A stretch of DNA of 64,000 bases from assembly GCF_004015795.1 (NCBI RefSeq), contig NZ_ML137219.1:1-64000 (forward strand), in the 5' to 3' direction. Under the pieces are notes generated by a model. That model was given only the letters and a program-made list of their open reading frames with translations, was not told the origin of the DNA and did not search any database. The DNA comes from Falsirhodobacter deserti. GTDB taxonomy: Bacteria; Pseudomonadota; Alphaproteobacteria; Rhodobacterales; Rhodobacteraceae. Position 1 is the stretch's first letter, and the number at the start of each line of letters is the position of its first letter. A program made the translations under genes and the position numbers. Shown here one piece after another: positions 18,721-27,644 of the stretch.

Positions 18721-19836
18721 TTATGCCGCCCCCGTGCAAAGCGTCCGGCCAAGGGCGCGGATCATCCGGCCCGCGCCTTCCAGTTCGGTTCGCGTCAGGT
18801 ATTCCTCGGGGCGGTGGGCGCGGGCGATATCCCCCGGCCCGCAGATCACGGAAGGGATGCCGGCGGCCTGGAACAGCCCCGCCTCGGTTCCGAAGCTGAC
18901 GGCGCCAAGCGGCGCATGCCCCGAGATTTCCGCAGCCAGCGCCGCCAGCGGATGATCGGGCGGCAGGGCCAGCGCGGGATACGAGGACAGCCATTCGGCC
19001 CGCAACCCGCCCGCGGCGGCGATCACCGGCGCCAGAACCTCCTTCGGGTCCACGCCCGCGATGGCGCGGGCCTCGATCTCGGCCTCGGCATGGTCGGGGA
19101 TGATGTTTATCGCCTGCCCGCCTTTCACCGTGCCGATCTGAAGGCTGGACCATGGCGGCGCAAAGCGCGCATCCTGCGGGCCCGATTGCAGGGCCGCCGC
19201 CTGATCCGCCGCCGCCGAAAGCGCGGGCAGAAGCGCATGGATCGCGTTCATCCCCAGATCGGGGCGCGAGCTGTGGCCCGCCCGTCCCTGCGCCACCAGC
19301 CGCAGCGCCGCCTTGCCCTTGTGGGCCAGCACGGGAACCAGGCCAGTCGGCTCCCCCACGATGCAGCCTGCGGGCGGCGCGCAAAGATCGGGAAGCGCGG
19401 CGATCAGGTGGGGCACGCCGCGGCAGCCCGCCTCCTCGTCATAGGACAGGGCGATATGGATCGGCGCGGCCAGCGGCATCGCGGCCAGATCCGGCACCGC
19501 CGCCAGAACGGCGGCAACAAAGCCCTTCATGTCGCAGGCCCCGCGCCCGATCAGACGGTCCCCTTCGGCCCGCAGGGTGAAGGGATCTGCGTGCCAGTCA
19601 GGCTCTGCCGCCGGAACAACATCGACATGCCCCGAAAGCACATAGCCCGCGCGGGACGGATCGCCGATCGTGGCGAACAGGTTCAGCCGGTCGCCCTCCG
19701 GCCCCTTCAGCAGGCGCGCGGCGATGCCGTGGCCGCGCAGGTAATCCTGCACGAACCCCATGATCGCCCCGTTCGGCGTGCCGACGACACTGGGAAACCC
19801 GACAAGCCGCGAAAGGATCTCAATCGGCGAAGACAT
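18721..19836 (-). CDS. ArgE/DapE-family deacetylase (acetylornithine deacetylase-like)
   Basis: 371 residues, M20 zinc hydrolase. Metal and catalytic motifs are SGHVDVVP (His and Asp), GRGACDMKG (bridging Asp), YDEEAGCRG (catalytic Glu pair) and a C-terminal region with RAHRPEEYL. It would remove an N-acetyl group. Overlaps the upstream cupin gene by 17 bp, so translation is coupled. Placed near two acetyltransferases, it suggests a catabolic N-acetylated intermediate rather than arginine synthesis (inference). Confidence 0.87.
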   Translation of the reverse strand: MSSPIEILSRLVGFPSVVGTPNGAIMGFVQDYLRGHGIAARLLKGPEGDRLNLFATIGDPSRAGYVLSGHVDVVPAAEPDWHADPFTLRAEGDRLIGRGACDMKGFVAAVLAAVPDLAAMPLAAPIHIALSYDEEAGCRGVPHLIAALPDLCAPPAGCIVGEPTGLVPVLAHKGKAALRLVAQGRAGHSSRPDLGMNAIHALLPALSAAADQAAALQSGPQDARFAPPWSSLQIGTVKGGQAINIIPDHAEAEIEARAIAGVDPKEVLAPVIAAAGGLRAEWLSSYPALALPPDHPLAALAAEISGHAPLGAVSFGTEAGLFQAAGIPSVICGPGDIARAHRPEEYLTRTELEGAGRMIRALGRTLCTGAA

Positions 19837-20182
19837 AGATCTTCCGCACCGTTTCGATCGTTTTCCAGATGCCCCTGAAGCCGGGCTTCATCAGGAAGGT
19901 ATCGCCCGCGGTGAAGCGGCGCGTTTCCCCGCCCTCTTCGGTCAGCTCCACGATGCCCGAAAGGATGTGGCAGATCTCCAGCGCCTCGCCCTTGACGGAT
20001 CGGGTGGTGCCGGGGGTCGCTTCCCAGATGCCGGTGCGGATCTTCGACCAGTTGCCCAGCGGCACCTCGTCCAGCGCCCATGTCTTGAAGGCGGGCGCAC
20101 CTTCGATCAGCCGGTCGGGCGCGGCGACATCCTCGCGCGGGGGGAAATCGGGGGCGGTGTCGATCGGCTTCAACAAGGTCAT
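19820..20182 (-). CDS. Cupin_3 (DUF861) family protein
   Basis: 120 residues, single cupin barrel: the core blocks WSKIRTGIWEATPG, EICHILSGIVELTEEGG and GDTFLMKPGFRGIWKT match the DUF861 (EutQ/ureidoglycolate-type) cupins. These proteins often accompany polyamine and amine oxidation genes, but their reaction is unresolved. First gene of the leftward run with argE. Confidence 0.85.
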   Translation of the reverse strand: MTLLKPIDTAPDFPPREDVAAPDRLIEGAPAFKTWALDEVPLGNWSKIRTGIWEATPGTTRSVKGEALEICHILSGIVELTEEGGETRRFTAGDTFLMKPGFRGIWKTIETVRKIYVFAD

Positions 20183-20390
20183 CGGCGTGTTCCGTTTTGT
20201 GAAATGCGTATGGCCTCAAGCATGGCGCGCACAGCACCCGCGCGGGCACCGTTCTGACGGGCATGGCGGCATCCCCTGCCGCCGGACATGCGCGATACGC
20301 AATTTCGTGCGCCAAAAGCCGCATCTGCGGCAATCCCTGTCGCGCCGCGCGGCGGATGCTGATGGGGCAAGGATACCTCCGGAGAACGCG

Positions 20391-21056
20391 ATGACCTTCC
20401 GCCCCAAATTCATCACCTTCGACTGCCACGGCACGATGATCTTCTTCGACATGGCCGGCGCCGCGCGCGACCATTACGCGGCCCAGCTGCCCGGCGCGAA
20501 GATGGACGCCTTCATCGCCGACTTTTCCGCCTTCCGCCTGGACGAGGTTCTGGGCGCGTGGAAACCCTATGCCGAGGTGGTGCACAACGCGCTGGAACGC
20601 ACCTGCAAGCGCAACGGCATCGCCTTCGATCCGGCCGTGGCGCAGGACATCTATGCTCGCGTGCCCACATGGGGGCCGCATCCGGACGTGCCGGAAGGGC
20701 TGGCAAAGGTGGCGGACAAGATCCCGCTGGTCGCGCTGACCAATTCCATGAACGCGCAGATCCCGCACAACATCGCCCGGCTGGGCGCGCCCATCGCCCA
20801 TACCTTCACCGCCGAAAGCGCAGGGGCCTACAAGCCGCAGATGCGCCCGTTCGAATACATGTTCGACGAACTTGGCTGCGGGCCCGAGGATGTGCTGCAC
20901 GTCTCCTCCTCGTTCCGGTACGACCTGATGACGGCGCATGATCTGGGCATCCGCAACAAGGTCTGGGTCAACCGGGGGCATGAACCGGCCAACCCCTATT
21001 ACGGATACGTGGAGATTGCGGACATCTCGGGCCTTGCCGGCACCGTCGGGCTGTAG
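20391..21056 (+). CDS. HAD-superfamily hydrolase, haloacid dehalogenase type II-like
   Basis: 221 residues. Motif I FDCHGTM with nucleophile D10, motif II LTNSMN and motif III YKPQMRPFEYM. Start at 20391 has GGAG 6 bp upstream; the open frame extends further left but without a site. It is followed 3 bp later by an FAD oxidoreductase, with which it must be co-translated. Divergent from the cupin/argE pair across a 208-bp gap that should hold both promoters. Confidence 0.85.
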   Translation: MTFRPKFITFDCHGTMIFFDMAGAARDHYAAQLPGAKMDAFIADFSAFRLDEVLGAWKPYAEVVHNALERTCKRNGIAFDPAVAQDIYARVPTWGPHPDVPEGLAKVADKIPLVALTNSMNAQIPHNIARLGAPIAHTFTAESAGAYKPQMRPFEYMFDELGCGPEDVLHVSSSFRYDLMTAHDLGIRNKVWVNRGHEPANPYYGYVEIADISGLAGTVGL

Positions 21057-21059
21057 GCG

Positions 21060-22340
21060 ATGGAATACGCATCCTATTGGCATGCAAGCGCCCCGCCCTT
21101 CGTGCATGGTGCGGCGGGGCCGGTCGACGGGCAGGTTGACGTGGCCGTGGTGGGCGCAGGCTTCACCGGCCTGTCGGCCGCGCTTGCGCTGGCCCGCGAA
21201 GGCGTGCGCGTCGCCGTGCTGGAGGCGGGCCATGTCGGATCGGGCGCTTCGGGGCGCAATGGCGGGCATCTGAACAACGGCATCGCCCACGGCTTTGCCG
21301 CTGCCAAGGCGCATCTGGGCGATGCGCGCGCCCATGCGCTTTACCGCGCCTATGACCGTTCCATCGACATGATCGAGGCGCTGGTGGCGGATGAAGGCAT
21401 CGACTGCGACTTCCGCCGCGCGGGCAAGCTGAAGCTGGCCTCCAAGGAAAGCCACGTCGCCGGCCTTCGCGCCAATCACGAGCTGATCCGCCGCGAGGTG
21501 GACCCCGAGACCCGCTGGCTGGACAAGCGTGACCTTGCGGCAGAAATCGGCGGCACCGGCTTTCACGGCGCGATCCTGTATGAAAAGTCGGCCATGATGC
21601 ATATGGGCCGCTATGTCACCGGCCTTGCGCAGGCGGCGCAGCGCCATGGCGCGACGATCTGGGAAAACGCCCGCGTCACCGCCCGCACCAAGCTGGCCGA
21701 GGGGTGGGAGCTGACCACCCCCCGCGGCCGCATCCGCGCCAGCCGCGTGATCGCCGCAACGGGCGCTTATGGCCGCACGCCCCCCTTTGCGTGGTTCCGC
21801 CGCCGCATCATCCCCGTGGGATCGTTCATCATCGCCACCCGCCCCCTGACCGAGGCCGAGGTTGCCGCAACCCTTCCGGGCGACCGGACCTGCGTCACGT
21901 CACTGAACATCGGCAACTATTTCCGCCTTTCGCCCGACAGGCGCCTGATCTTCGGCGGGCGGGCGCGGTTTTCGGCCAGTTCGGACCAAAGCTCGGACGC
22001 GAAATCGGGCCGTATCCTGCGCCGGTCGATGGCGGCGATCTTCCCGCATCTGGCCGATGTGCGGATCGATTACTGCTGGGGCGGGCTGGTGGACATGACG
22101 AAGGACCGCTTCCCCCGTGCGGGGCAGGCCGATGGCATGATCTTCGGCATGGGATATTCGGGCCACGGGGCGCAGATGTCCACCCTGCTGGGGCATGCGC
22201 TGGCCGATCTGGCACTGGGGCGCAAGGGCACGAATCCGCTTGAAGGGCTGGACTGGCCTGCCATCCCGGCCCACAGCGGCAAGCCTTGGTTCCTGCCGCT
22301 GGTCGGGATGTGGTTCGGGCTGAAGGATCGCCTGTCCTAG
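21060..22340 (+). CDS. FAD-dependent oxidoreductase, gamma-glutamylputrescine oxidase-like
   Basis: 426 residues. FAD fingerprint VVGAGFTGLSAALALA begins at residue 30; GSGASGRNGGHLNNG (about 60-74) and the C-terminal GMGYSGHGAQMSTLLG block are typical of PuuB-type amine oxidoreductases. It would oxidise an amine to an aldehyde with release of ammonia and H2O2 or via quinones. The rest of the Puu pathway (glutamylputrescine synthetase) is not in this window, so the substrate is open. Confidence 0.86.
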   Translation: MEYASYWHASAPPFVHGAAGPVDGQVDVAVVGAGFTGLSAALALAREGVRVAVLEAGHVGSGASGRNGGHLNNGIAHGFAAAKAHLGDARAHALYRAYDRSIDMIEALVADEGIDCDFRRAGKLKLASKESHVAGLRANHELIRREVDPETRWLDKRDLAAEIGGTGFHGAILYEKSAMMHMGRYVTGLAQAAQRHGATIWENARVTARTKLAEGWELTTPRGRIRASRVIAATGAYGRTPPFAWFRRRIIPVGSFIIATRPLTEAEVAATLPGDRTCVTSLNIGNYFRLSPDRRLIFGGRARFSASSDQSSDAKSGRILRRSMAAIFPHLADVRIDYCWGGLVDMTKDRFPRAGQADGMIFGMGYSGHGAQMSTLLGHALADLALGRKGTNPLEGLDWPAIPAHSGKPWFLPLVGMWFGLKDRLS

Positions 22341-23233
22341 CCCAGGGAGTGGGCGGCGAGCGCATAGGTCACGGCCCCTTCCGCCGCGCGGCGGTGGGGG
22401 CCGATCCGCATCTCCGTCACCGTGTCGTAATCGGCAAGGCCGGCGCCGCGCAGGAACGCAACGAAACGCTCGCTGTCCACGGGTGTATCAAGACGAACGA
22501 ACCGCCCTTCGGACTGCCGGATCAGGGGGGCGGCAAGGCGGATCGCCATCGCATCATCCTCTGCCGCCATCGGGCCGATCACCACGCCTTTTCCGAAGGG
22601 GCGCAGCAGGGCGAAGCCGCAAGGCTTTCCGTCCCGCTCGGCCACGACGCCGGTCGAAAGCGCCAGCAGCGCATCCACCACCGCACCCCGCGGCGCACCG
22701 AAGGCATGGGCATCCAGCGCGTGCAGGGCCGGAGTGTCGGCCTGCGTCAACGGCCGGATCGTCAGGCCGGGCAGGTCGGCGGGTGCATCGAACGGCACCG
22801 CGATGCCCTGCTGCTGCCGGATCGTGGCCACCGGCACAAAGCCCGCCGCCTGATACAGCCGGTATCCCGACCGCGTCGCGCTGAGGCGCAGATCCCGCCC
22901 CGCGCAATCCTGCATCATCCCCGCCAGAAGCGCCCGCCCCGCCCCCTGCGCCTGCAATCGCGGCACCGTCACCATCATGCCCAGCATGGCGAAATCTTCC
23001 CCCATCGGGAAATACATCCCCGAGGCAAGCGGGCGGCCGATCTCGTCCACCGCCAGCCGGCCCTTGCCCAGCGAAAGGAACAGGTCCAGATCATCGGGGC
23101 GATGGGGCCACAGAACGCCCACCGTCAGTTCATGCAGCAGGTGACGCTGCCCAAGGCCAAGCGGCCCGACGCTGGCCTCATAGGAATCCACCTTCAGCGG
23201 CGGAAACGTTCCGATAGCGCCCAGATTTTCCAT
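22337..23233 (-). CDS. Two-part GNAT acetyltransferase (paralogue 2)
   Basis: 298 residues. Acetyl-CoA site LQAQGAGRALLAGMMQ (about 93-108), then a second half with GFALLRPFGKGVVIGPM and the ending GAVTYALAAHSLG, matching the gene at 17792-18613. Start taken at 23233, the ATG preceded by a GGGGCAGGGCGG purine-rich stretch. Its stop overlaps the convergent FAD oxidoreductase stop by 4 bp. Function as for its paralogue: acetylation of an unidentified amine. Confidence 0.82.
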   Translation of the reverse strand: MENLGAIGTFPPLKVDSYEASVGPLGLGQRHLLHELTVGVLWPHRPDDLDLFLSLGKGRLAVDEIGRPLASGMYFPMGEDFAMLGMMVTVPRLQAQGAGRALLAGMMQDCAGRDLRLSATRSGYRLYQAAGFVPVATIRQQQGIAVPFDAPADLPGLTIRPLTQADTPALHALDAHAFGAPRGAVVDALLALSTGVVAERDGKPCGFALLRPFGKGVVIGPMAAEDDAMAIRLAAPLIRQSEGRFVRLDTPVDSERFVAFLRGAGLADYDTVTEMRIGPHRRAAEGAVTYALAAHSLG

Positions 23234-23432
23234 TCCGCCCTGCCCCTGATGCATGCTGTCGGCCCACCCTATACCAGCGGTGCCGCCACATCGTGCCGAA
23301 TGACGAAGTGGCCAAGGAAGATTATGCTGCACATCCGCCGCCCCGTCATATCTTCGCAAACCGCCTGCGCCTTGGGCAATGCGGCGGGCGGTTCGGCATC
23401 CGGCACGCCGCGACATGCGCCACCTTCATCAT

Positions 23433-23451
23433 CTTCATGAAAATTATGAAG
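23433..23451. promoter_or_regulatory. Dyad in the divergent promoter gap
   Basis: The 319-bp gap 23234-23552 separates a leftward GNAT gene from the MetE-like gene. It holds the inverted repeat CTTCAT-N7-ATGAAG (23433-23451) and, 11 bp further, a TTGACA that could be a -35 element for the rightward gene. A LysR-type (possibly MetR-like) operator is possible. Nothing else is recognisable in the gap. Confidence 0.35.
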
Positions 23452-23552
23452 GGCAAAGCAAATTGACATCACGCGCCCGCGCGTGGATGGTTGCCGCAGC
23501 TTCGGGGCGGCCACTGCCCGTCCCGCCATGTTCCAAGACCGAAGGCCTGCCA

Positions 23553-24680
23553 ATGACCGCTTCCGCAAACCGTCCCGCCCGCACCGCGCCGTTCCGCGCC
23601 GATCACGTCGGCTCGCTCCTGCGGCCCAAGAACGTGGCGGTCGCCCGCGCGGCCAACGTTCCCGCCGCCGATCTGCGGATCGAGGAAGACAAGGGCATCC
23701 GCGATCTGGTGCAGCTTCAGCGCGAGGCGGGCATGAAGGTGGTGACCGACGGCGAAGCCCGCCGCGCCTTCTGGCACTATGATTTCATGGGCATGCTGAC
23801 CGGTCTGGACATGAAACCCTCCAGCCGCAGCCTGCCCTTCAAGACCGAACACAAGACCCCCCCGATCGAGGCGCACCTGACCGGACCGCTGGATTTTCCC
23901 GCCGATCACCCGATGATCGAGCATTTCACCTTCGTGAAGAACCTTGCCCAGGCGGGCGAGGCGCCGAAAATCTCCATCCCCGGCCCGTCGGCCTGCCACT
24001 TCCGGATGGAGCCGGAGAACATCGAGTACGATGCCTACAAGGACGCCGACAAGCTGTTCGAGGATATCGCCGCAACCTACAAGAAAGCCGTGCAGGCATT
24101 CTATGACGCGGGCTGCCGCTATCTTCAGCTGGACGACATCTTCTTCGCCTATCTGGGCGATGCCAACCAGCGCGAGCAGCGCAAGGCGATGGGTCAGGAT
24201 CCCGACTGGCTGATCGACCGCTATTCCTGGATGCTTGAAGAATCCATCAAGGACCGCCCCGAGGACATGGTCATCGGCATGCACATGTGCCGGGGCAACT
24301 TCCGCTCCTCGCACGTGGCCGAAGGCGGCTATGACGTGGCGGCGGATGCGATCTTCAACCGCACCTCGGTCGATGTGTATTTCATGGAATACGACACCGA
24401 ACGCGCCGGCGGGCTGGAGCCGCTGAAGCTGCTGCCCAAGGGCCACAAGCGCGTCATGGCCGGTTTCATCACCACCAAGACGGGCGAGCTGGAAAGCGCC
24501 GACTGGCTGAAATCGAAATTCGACGAGGCTTCGAAATTCGTGGATCTGGACCAGCTGGGCATCGCGCCCCAATGCGGCTTCGCCTCGACCGAGCATGGCA
24601 ACGCCATCACCGAGGACGACCAGAAGCGCAAGCTGGAGCTGGTGGTCAACACCGCACAGGCCATCTGGAACGAGAACTGA
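23553..24680 (+). CDS. MetE-like zinc-dependent methyltransferase
   Basis: 375 residues, homologous to the catalytic barrel of cobalamin-independent methionine synthase but half its length. The zinc ligands are present as H244-M-C246 (GMHMCRGN), E279 (YFMEYD) and C341 (PQCGFAS). The N-terminal half that in MetE helps bind the folate is missing, so it is a stand-alone member of COG0620, whose methyl donor and acceptor are unknown; demethylating a catabolic substrate is as likely as making methionine. Start at 23553 is preceded by GAAGG. A terminator follows at once. Confidence 0.85.
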   Translation: MTASANRPARTAPFRADHVGSLLRPKNVAVARAANVPAADLRIEEDKGIRDLVQLQREAGMKVVTDGEARRAFWHYDFMGMLTGLDMKPSSRSLPFKTEHKTPPIEAHLTGPLDFPADHPMIEHFTFVKNLAQAGEAPKISIPGPSACHFRMEPENIEYDAYKDADKLFEDIAATYKKAVQAFYDAGCRYLQLDDIFFAYLGDANQREQRKAMGQDPDWLIDRYSWMLEESIKDRPEDMVIGMHMCRGNFRSSHVAEGGYDVAADAIFNRTSVDVYFMEYDTERAGGLEPLKLLPKGHKRVMAGFITTKTGELESADWLKSKFDEASKFVDLDQLGIAPQCGFASTEHGNAITEDDQKRKLELVVNTAQAIWNEN

Positions 24681-24713
24681 TCCTTCCGGAAGCGTTTCCG
24701 GACCTATCAGACA

Positions 24714-24738
24714 GGGCAGCCGAACGGCTGCCCTTTTT
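24714..24738 (+). terminator. Rho-independent terminator after the MetE-like gene
   Basis: Stem GGGCAGCC / GGCTGCCC, loop GAAC, then five T. Another hairpin (TCCGGAA/TTCCGGA, 24685-24702) lies just before it. The dctP start is only 12 bp further on, leaving no room for a normal promoter, so it may act as an attenuator. Confidence 0.85.
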
Positions 24739-24749
24739 CAAAGGATATC

Positions 24750-25730
24750 ATGATGCCGAAGCTGTTCAAACCGGCGCTGGCCGCCGCTGCCCTGTTCCTT
24801 GCCGCCCCCGCGATGGCCGAAACGATGAAGTTCGCTCATTTCGTGGCCCCCACCCACACGCTGACCGAAGCCATCGTGCAGCCGCTGACCGAGGCCGCCG
24901 CGCCCACGGGGCTGGTGATCGAAACCTATCCCGCGGGCAAGCTGGGCGCCGGGCCGGCCGATCAGTATGTGCGCGTGGTTCAGGGCGTGGCGGATATCGC
25001 CTGGGGCATCCAGGGCTATACCTCCTCGCAGTTTCCGCTGTCGATGCTGACGGAACTGCCGGGCGCGCTGCCCGAAGGCATGACGGGGGCCGACTTCCTG
25101 TGGAACGGCTGGGATGCGGGGCTGCTGGCACGGGAATATCCCGCAACCGAACCGCTGGCGCTGTGGACGGCCGAACCCGCCGTGCTGATCCTGCGCAGCA
25201 AGGTGGTGCGCACGCCCGCCGACCTGCGCGGCCTGAAGATCCGCGTGTCGGGCGCAACGACTGCCCGCGCGGTGGAAGCGCTTGGCGCGGTGCCGGTGCA
25301 GCTTTCGGCCGGTGACGTTTACAACGCGATGCAGACGGGCCTTGTGGACGGGCTGATCACCGGGTCCAGCGCCATCGCCGATTTCCGCTTTGACGAGGTT
25401 CTGGGCCACGTGACGCTGGGCATCCCGCTGGGCAACCAGTCCTTCTTCGTCGTGGCCAGTGCCGCGAAGATGAAGGCGCTGCCGCAGGACCAGCGGGATG
25501 CTCTGGTCGGCGCGTCGGGCCGTGAACTTTCGCGGCAGGCCGAGGCGGCATGGAATGCCAAGGGCGAGGCCGCCATCGCCGCGCTGCGCGAACGCGATCC
25601 GGCCATCGTGACCGACCTGACAGAGGCAGAGATCGCGGCCTTTAACGACATCCTGCTGCCGCTGACCGAAAAGATGGTTGCGGATGCGGGCGCAGCCAAG
25701 GCACTGGCCACGATGCAGGGCGGCGAATGA
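24750..25730 (+). CDS. dctP: TRAP transporter substrate-binding protein DctP
   Basis: 326 residues. Signal peptide of about 23 residues ending AAPAMA, so periplasmic. DctP-family core: MKFAHFVAPTHTLTEAI, then LRGLKIRVSGATTARAVEALGAVPV (arginine at about residue 170, the usual carboxylate-binding residue), and MQTGLVDGL. It captures an organic acid for the Na+-driven permease DctQM encoded next. AAGGA precedes two ATGs (24750, 24753). The ligand is unknown. Confidence 0.92.
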   Translation: MMPKLFKPALAAAALFLAAPAMAETMKFAHFVAPTHTLTEAIVQPLTEAAAPTGLVIETYPAGKLGAGPADQYVRVVQGVADIAWGIQGYTSSQFPLSMLTELPGALPEGMTGADFLWNGWDAGLLAREYPATEPLALWTAEPAVLILRSKVVRTPADLRGLKIRVSGATTARAVEALGAVPVQLSAGDVYNAMQTGLVDGLITGSSAIADFRFDEVLGHVTLGIPLGNQSFFVVASAAKMKALPQDQRDALVGASGRELSRQAEAAWNAKGEAAIAALRERDPAIVTDLTEAEIAAFNDILLPLTEKMVADAGAAKALATMQGGE

Positions 25731-26185
25731 TGGCCTGGCTGTCGCGCATAAGCGCCGCGCTGTCGGGCGCGGTGCTGCTGGCGGTGACGGCCATGCTGCT
25801 GATCGACGTGCTGGGCCGAGCGGCGGGCCATCCGCTGTTCGGTGCGCAGGATGTGGCGCAGATGGCGATGGTGCTGATCACCTTCGGCACCGTTGCCGCG
25901 CTGGACCGGCAGAACGGGCAGATCCGCGTGGACCTTCTGAAACCTGCGATGCCCCGCGCGGTGCGCCGCGCCGTCAGCCGCCTGTCGCTGCTGCTGGGGG
26001 CCGCGATCTATGCCACGCTGGCATGGACGCTTTGGGATGCGGCGGCGCTGTCCTCGATGCTGTCGCTGGGCACCAACATCCTTGGGCTGCCGCGCGCGCC
26101 GTTCCAGTATGCGCTGGCCGCCTTTGCCCTGATCGCCGCGCTGAACGCCGTTCTGCTTGCGGCCACCGGAGATCACGATGACTGA
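25727..26185 (+). CDS. dctQ: TRAP transporter small permease DctQ
   Basis: 152 residues, four predicted membrane helices, with the DctQ-type DVLGRAAGHPLFGAQDVAQMA block. Overlaps dctP (ATGA) and dctM by 8 bp. A second ATG at 25730 is also possible. Confidence 0.9.
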   Translation: MMAWLSRISAALSGAVLLAVTAMLLIDVLGRAAGHPLFGAQDVAQMAMVLITFGTVAALDRQNGQIRVDLLKPAMPRAVRRAVSRLSLLLGAAIYATLAWTLWDAAALSSMLSLGTNILGLPRAPFQYALAAFALIAALNAVLLAATGDHDD

Positions 26186-27476
26186 AACCCTTGCCGGCCT
26201 TTCCGGCATCGTGGCGCTTCTGGCGCTGATCCTGCTGCGCGTGCCCGTTGCCTTTGCCATGTTCGCGGTGGGCTTTGCGGGCATTTCCTTCCTGTCCGGC
26301 CCGCAGGCGGCGCTTGGGCTTCTGGCCTCGGAAACCTTCGCCCTCGCCTCGCAGTTCGACCTGCTGGTCATTCCGCTGTTCATCCTGATGGGCAACCTCG
26401 CCTCCCGCTCGGGGATGAGTGCGCAGCTTTACGCAGCCGCCTATGCGCTGGTGGGGCGCTTCCGTGGCGGGCTTGCCATGTCCACGCTGGTGGGCTGCGG
26501 GGCATTCGCGGCGCTGTGCGGATCGTCCATCGCATCGGCGCTGACGATGGGACGCGTGTCGATGGACGAGATGGCCCGCTACCGCTATTCCCCGCGCCTT
26601 GCCACGGCCACGGTCGCGGCGGGCGGCACGCTGGGCATCCTGATCCCGCCCTCCACCGGGCTTGTGATCTATGCGCTGCTGACGGAACAATCCATCGGGC
26701 GGCTGTTTCTTGCGGGCTTTCTGCCGGGGCTGATGCTGTTGTCGCTGTTCATGCTGACGGTGGCGATCCTGTGCTGGCTGAACCCCGCCGCCGGCCCCGC
26801 GGGCGAGCGTACCGCCGATATGCGCGGCGCGCTGGTGGCCGCGCTGCCGGGGCTGGCGATCATCGCCATCACCATCGGCGGCCTTTACCTCGGGATCTTC
26901 TCGCCCGTGGAATCGGCGGCGGTGGGCGCCGGTCTGCTGGCGCTTCTGGGCCTTGCCCGGCACGAGATCGGGCTGAAAACCCTGTGGACCTGCGGGCGCG
27001 ACAGCGCCATGACCTCGGCCAGCGTGATGCTGATCCTGATCGCGGCGCATCTGGTGAACCCGTTCCTTGCCCTCAGCCATATTCCGCAATGGGTGGGCGA
27101 TGCGCTGACGGCCAGCGGGCTGCCGCCCTTCGGCATCCTTGCACTGATCGTCCTGTGCTATCTGCTGCTGGGCATGTTCATGGACGGTTTTGCCATGCTG
27201 GTGCTGACGCTGCCGATCTTCTTCCCCGTCATCGTGGCGCAGGGCTTCGATCCGATCTGGTTCGGCGTGATCGTGATGATCGTGCTGGAAATGGGGCTGC
27301 TTTCACCGCCCGTGGGCATGAACGTGTTCATCGTCCATTCGGTGGCCCGCCACGTTCCGCAGGCCGAGATTTATCGTGGTGTCCTGCCGTTCTGGCTGGC
27401 GATGATCGCGGCGCTGGTGATCCTGTCGCTGGTGCCGGAAATCGCGACCGCCCTGCCCGACTGGATGATGGGCTGA
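26178..27476 (+). CDS. dctM: TRAP transporter large permease DctM
   Basis: 432 residues and about 12 membrane helices, the transport channel of the TRAP system. Typical stretches are FDLLVIPLFILMGNLASRSG and the repeat signatures AGGTLGILIPPSTGLVIYA and MGLLSPPVGMNVFIV. Start at 26178 has GGAG 6 bp upstream. Imports the DctP ligand with sodium. Confidence 0.92.
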   Translation: MTETLAGLSGIVALLALILLRVPVAFAMFAVGFAGISFLSGPQAALGLLASETFALASQFDLLVIPLFILMGNLASRSGMSAQLYAAAYALVGRFRGGLAMSTLVGCGAFAALCGSSIASALTMGRVSMDEMARYRYSPRLATATVAAGGTLGILIPPSTGLVIYALLTEQSIGRLFLAGFLPGLMLLSLFMLTVAILCWLNPAAGPAGERTADMRGALVAALPGLAIIAITIGGLYLGIFSPVESAAVGAGLLALLGLARHEIGLKTLWTCGRDSAMTSASVMLILIAAHLVNPFLALSHIPQWVGDALTASGLPPFGILALIVLCYLLLGMFMDGFAMLVLTLPIFFPVIVAQGFDPIWFGVIVMIVLEMGLLSPPVGMNVFIVHSVARHVPQAEIYRGVLPFWLAMIAALVILSLVPEIATALPDWMMG

Positions 27477-27495
27477 GGTTTTTTGCCATGCCGGC

Positions 27496-27521
27496 GGAAC
27501 GAGGCGATCCCGCATCACGTT
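27496..27521 (+). promoter_or_regulatory. EcfG-type general stress promoter
   Basis: GGAAC (27496-27500), 17-bp spacer, CGTT (27518-27521). This matches the alphaproteobacterial general-stress sigma factor consensus. It lies 31 bp before the 28-codon membrane microprotein gene. Confidence 0.7.
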
Positions 27522-27552
27522 GAAAAGGGAAAGCTGCAACCGCGAGGATACC

Positions 27553-27639
27553 ATGTTCAAGTTCATCGGCGGCACCATCGGCGTGATCTTCCTGATCGGC
27601 CTTCTGGTGGTTATCGGGCTTCTGGCCCTGATCTTCTGA
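27553..27639 (+). CDS. 28-residue single-span membrane microprotein
   Basis: ATG at 27553, GAGG 7 bp upstream, TGA at 27637. It begins MFKFIGG, has one continuous hydrophobic helix rich in Ile, Leu, Gly and Val, and ends LALIF; there is one charged residue (K3). An EcfG-type promoter lies just upstream and a strong terminator just downstream, so it forms its own transcription unit. No family is recognised; a small stress-induced membrane peptide that partners a larger membrane protein is the natural guess. Its reality rests on promoter, ribosome site, composition and terminator agreeing. Confidence 0.65.
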   Translation: MFKFIGGTIGVIFLIGLLVVIGLLALIF

Positions 27640-27644
27640 TCTGA

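Noticed and set aside
24685-24702. Hairpin TCCGGAA/TTCCGGA after the MetE-like gene as a separate terminator
   Set aside because: It has no T-run, and the real terminator lies 12 bp further. It is noted only as a neighbour.
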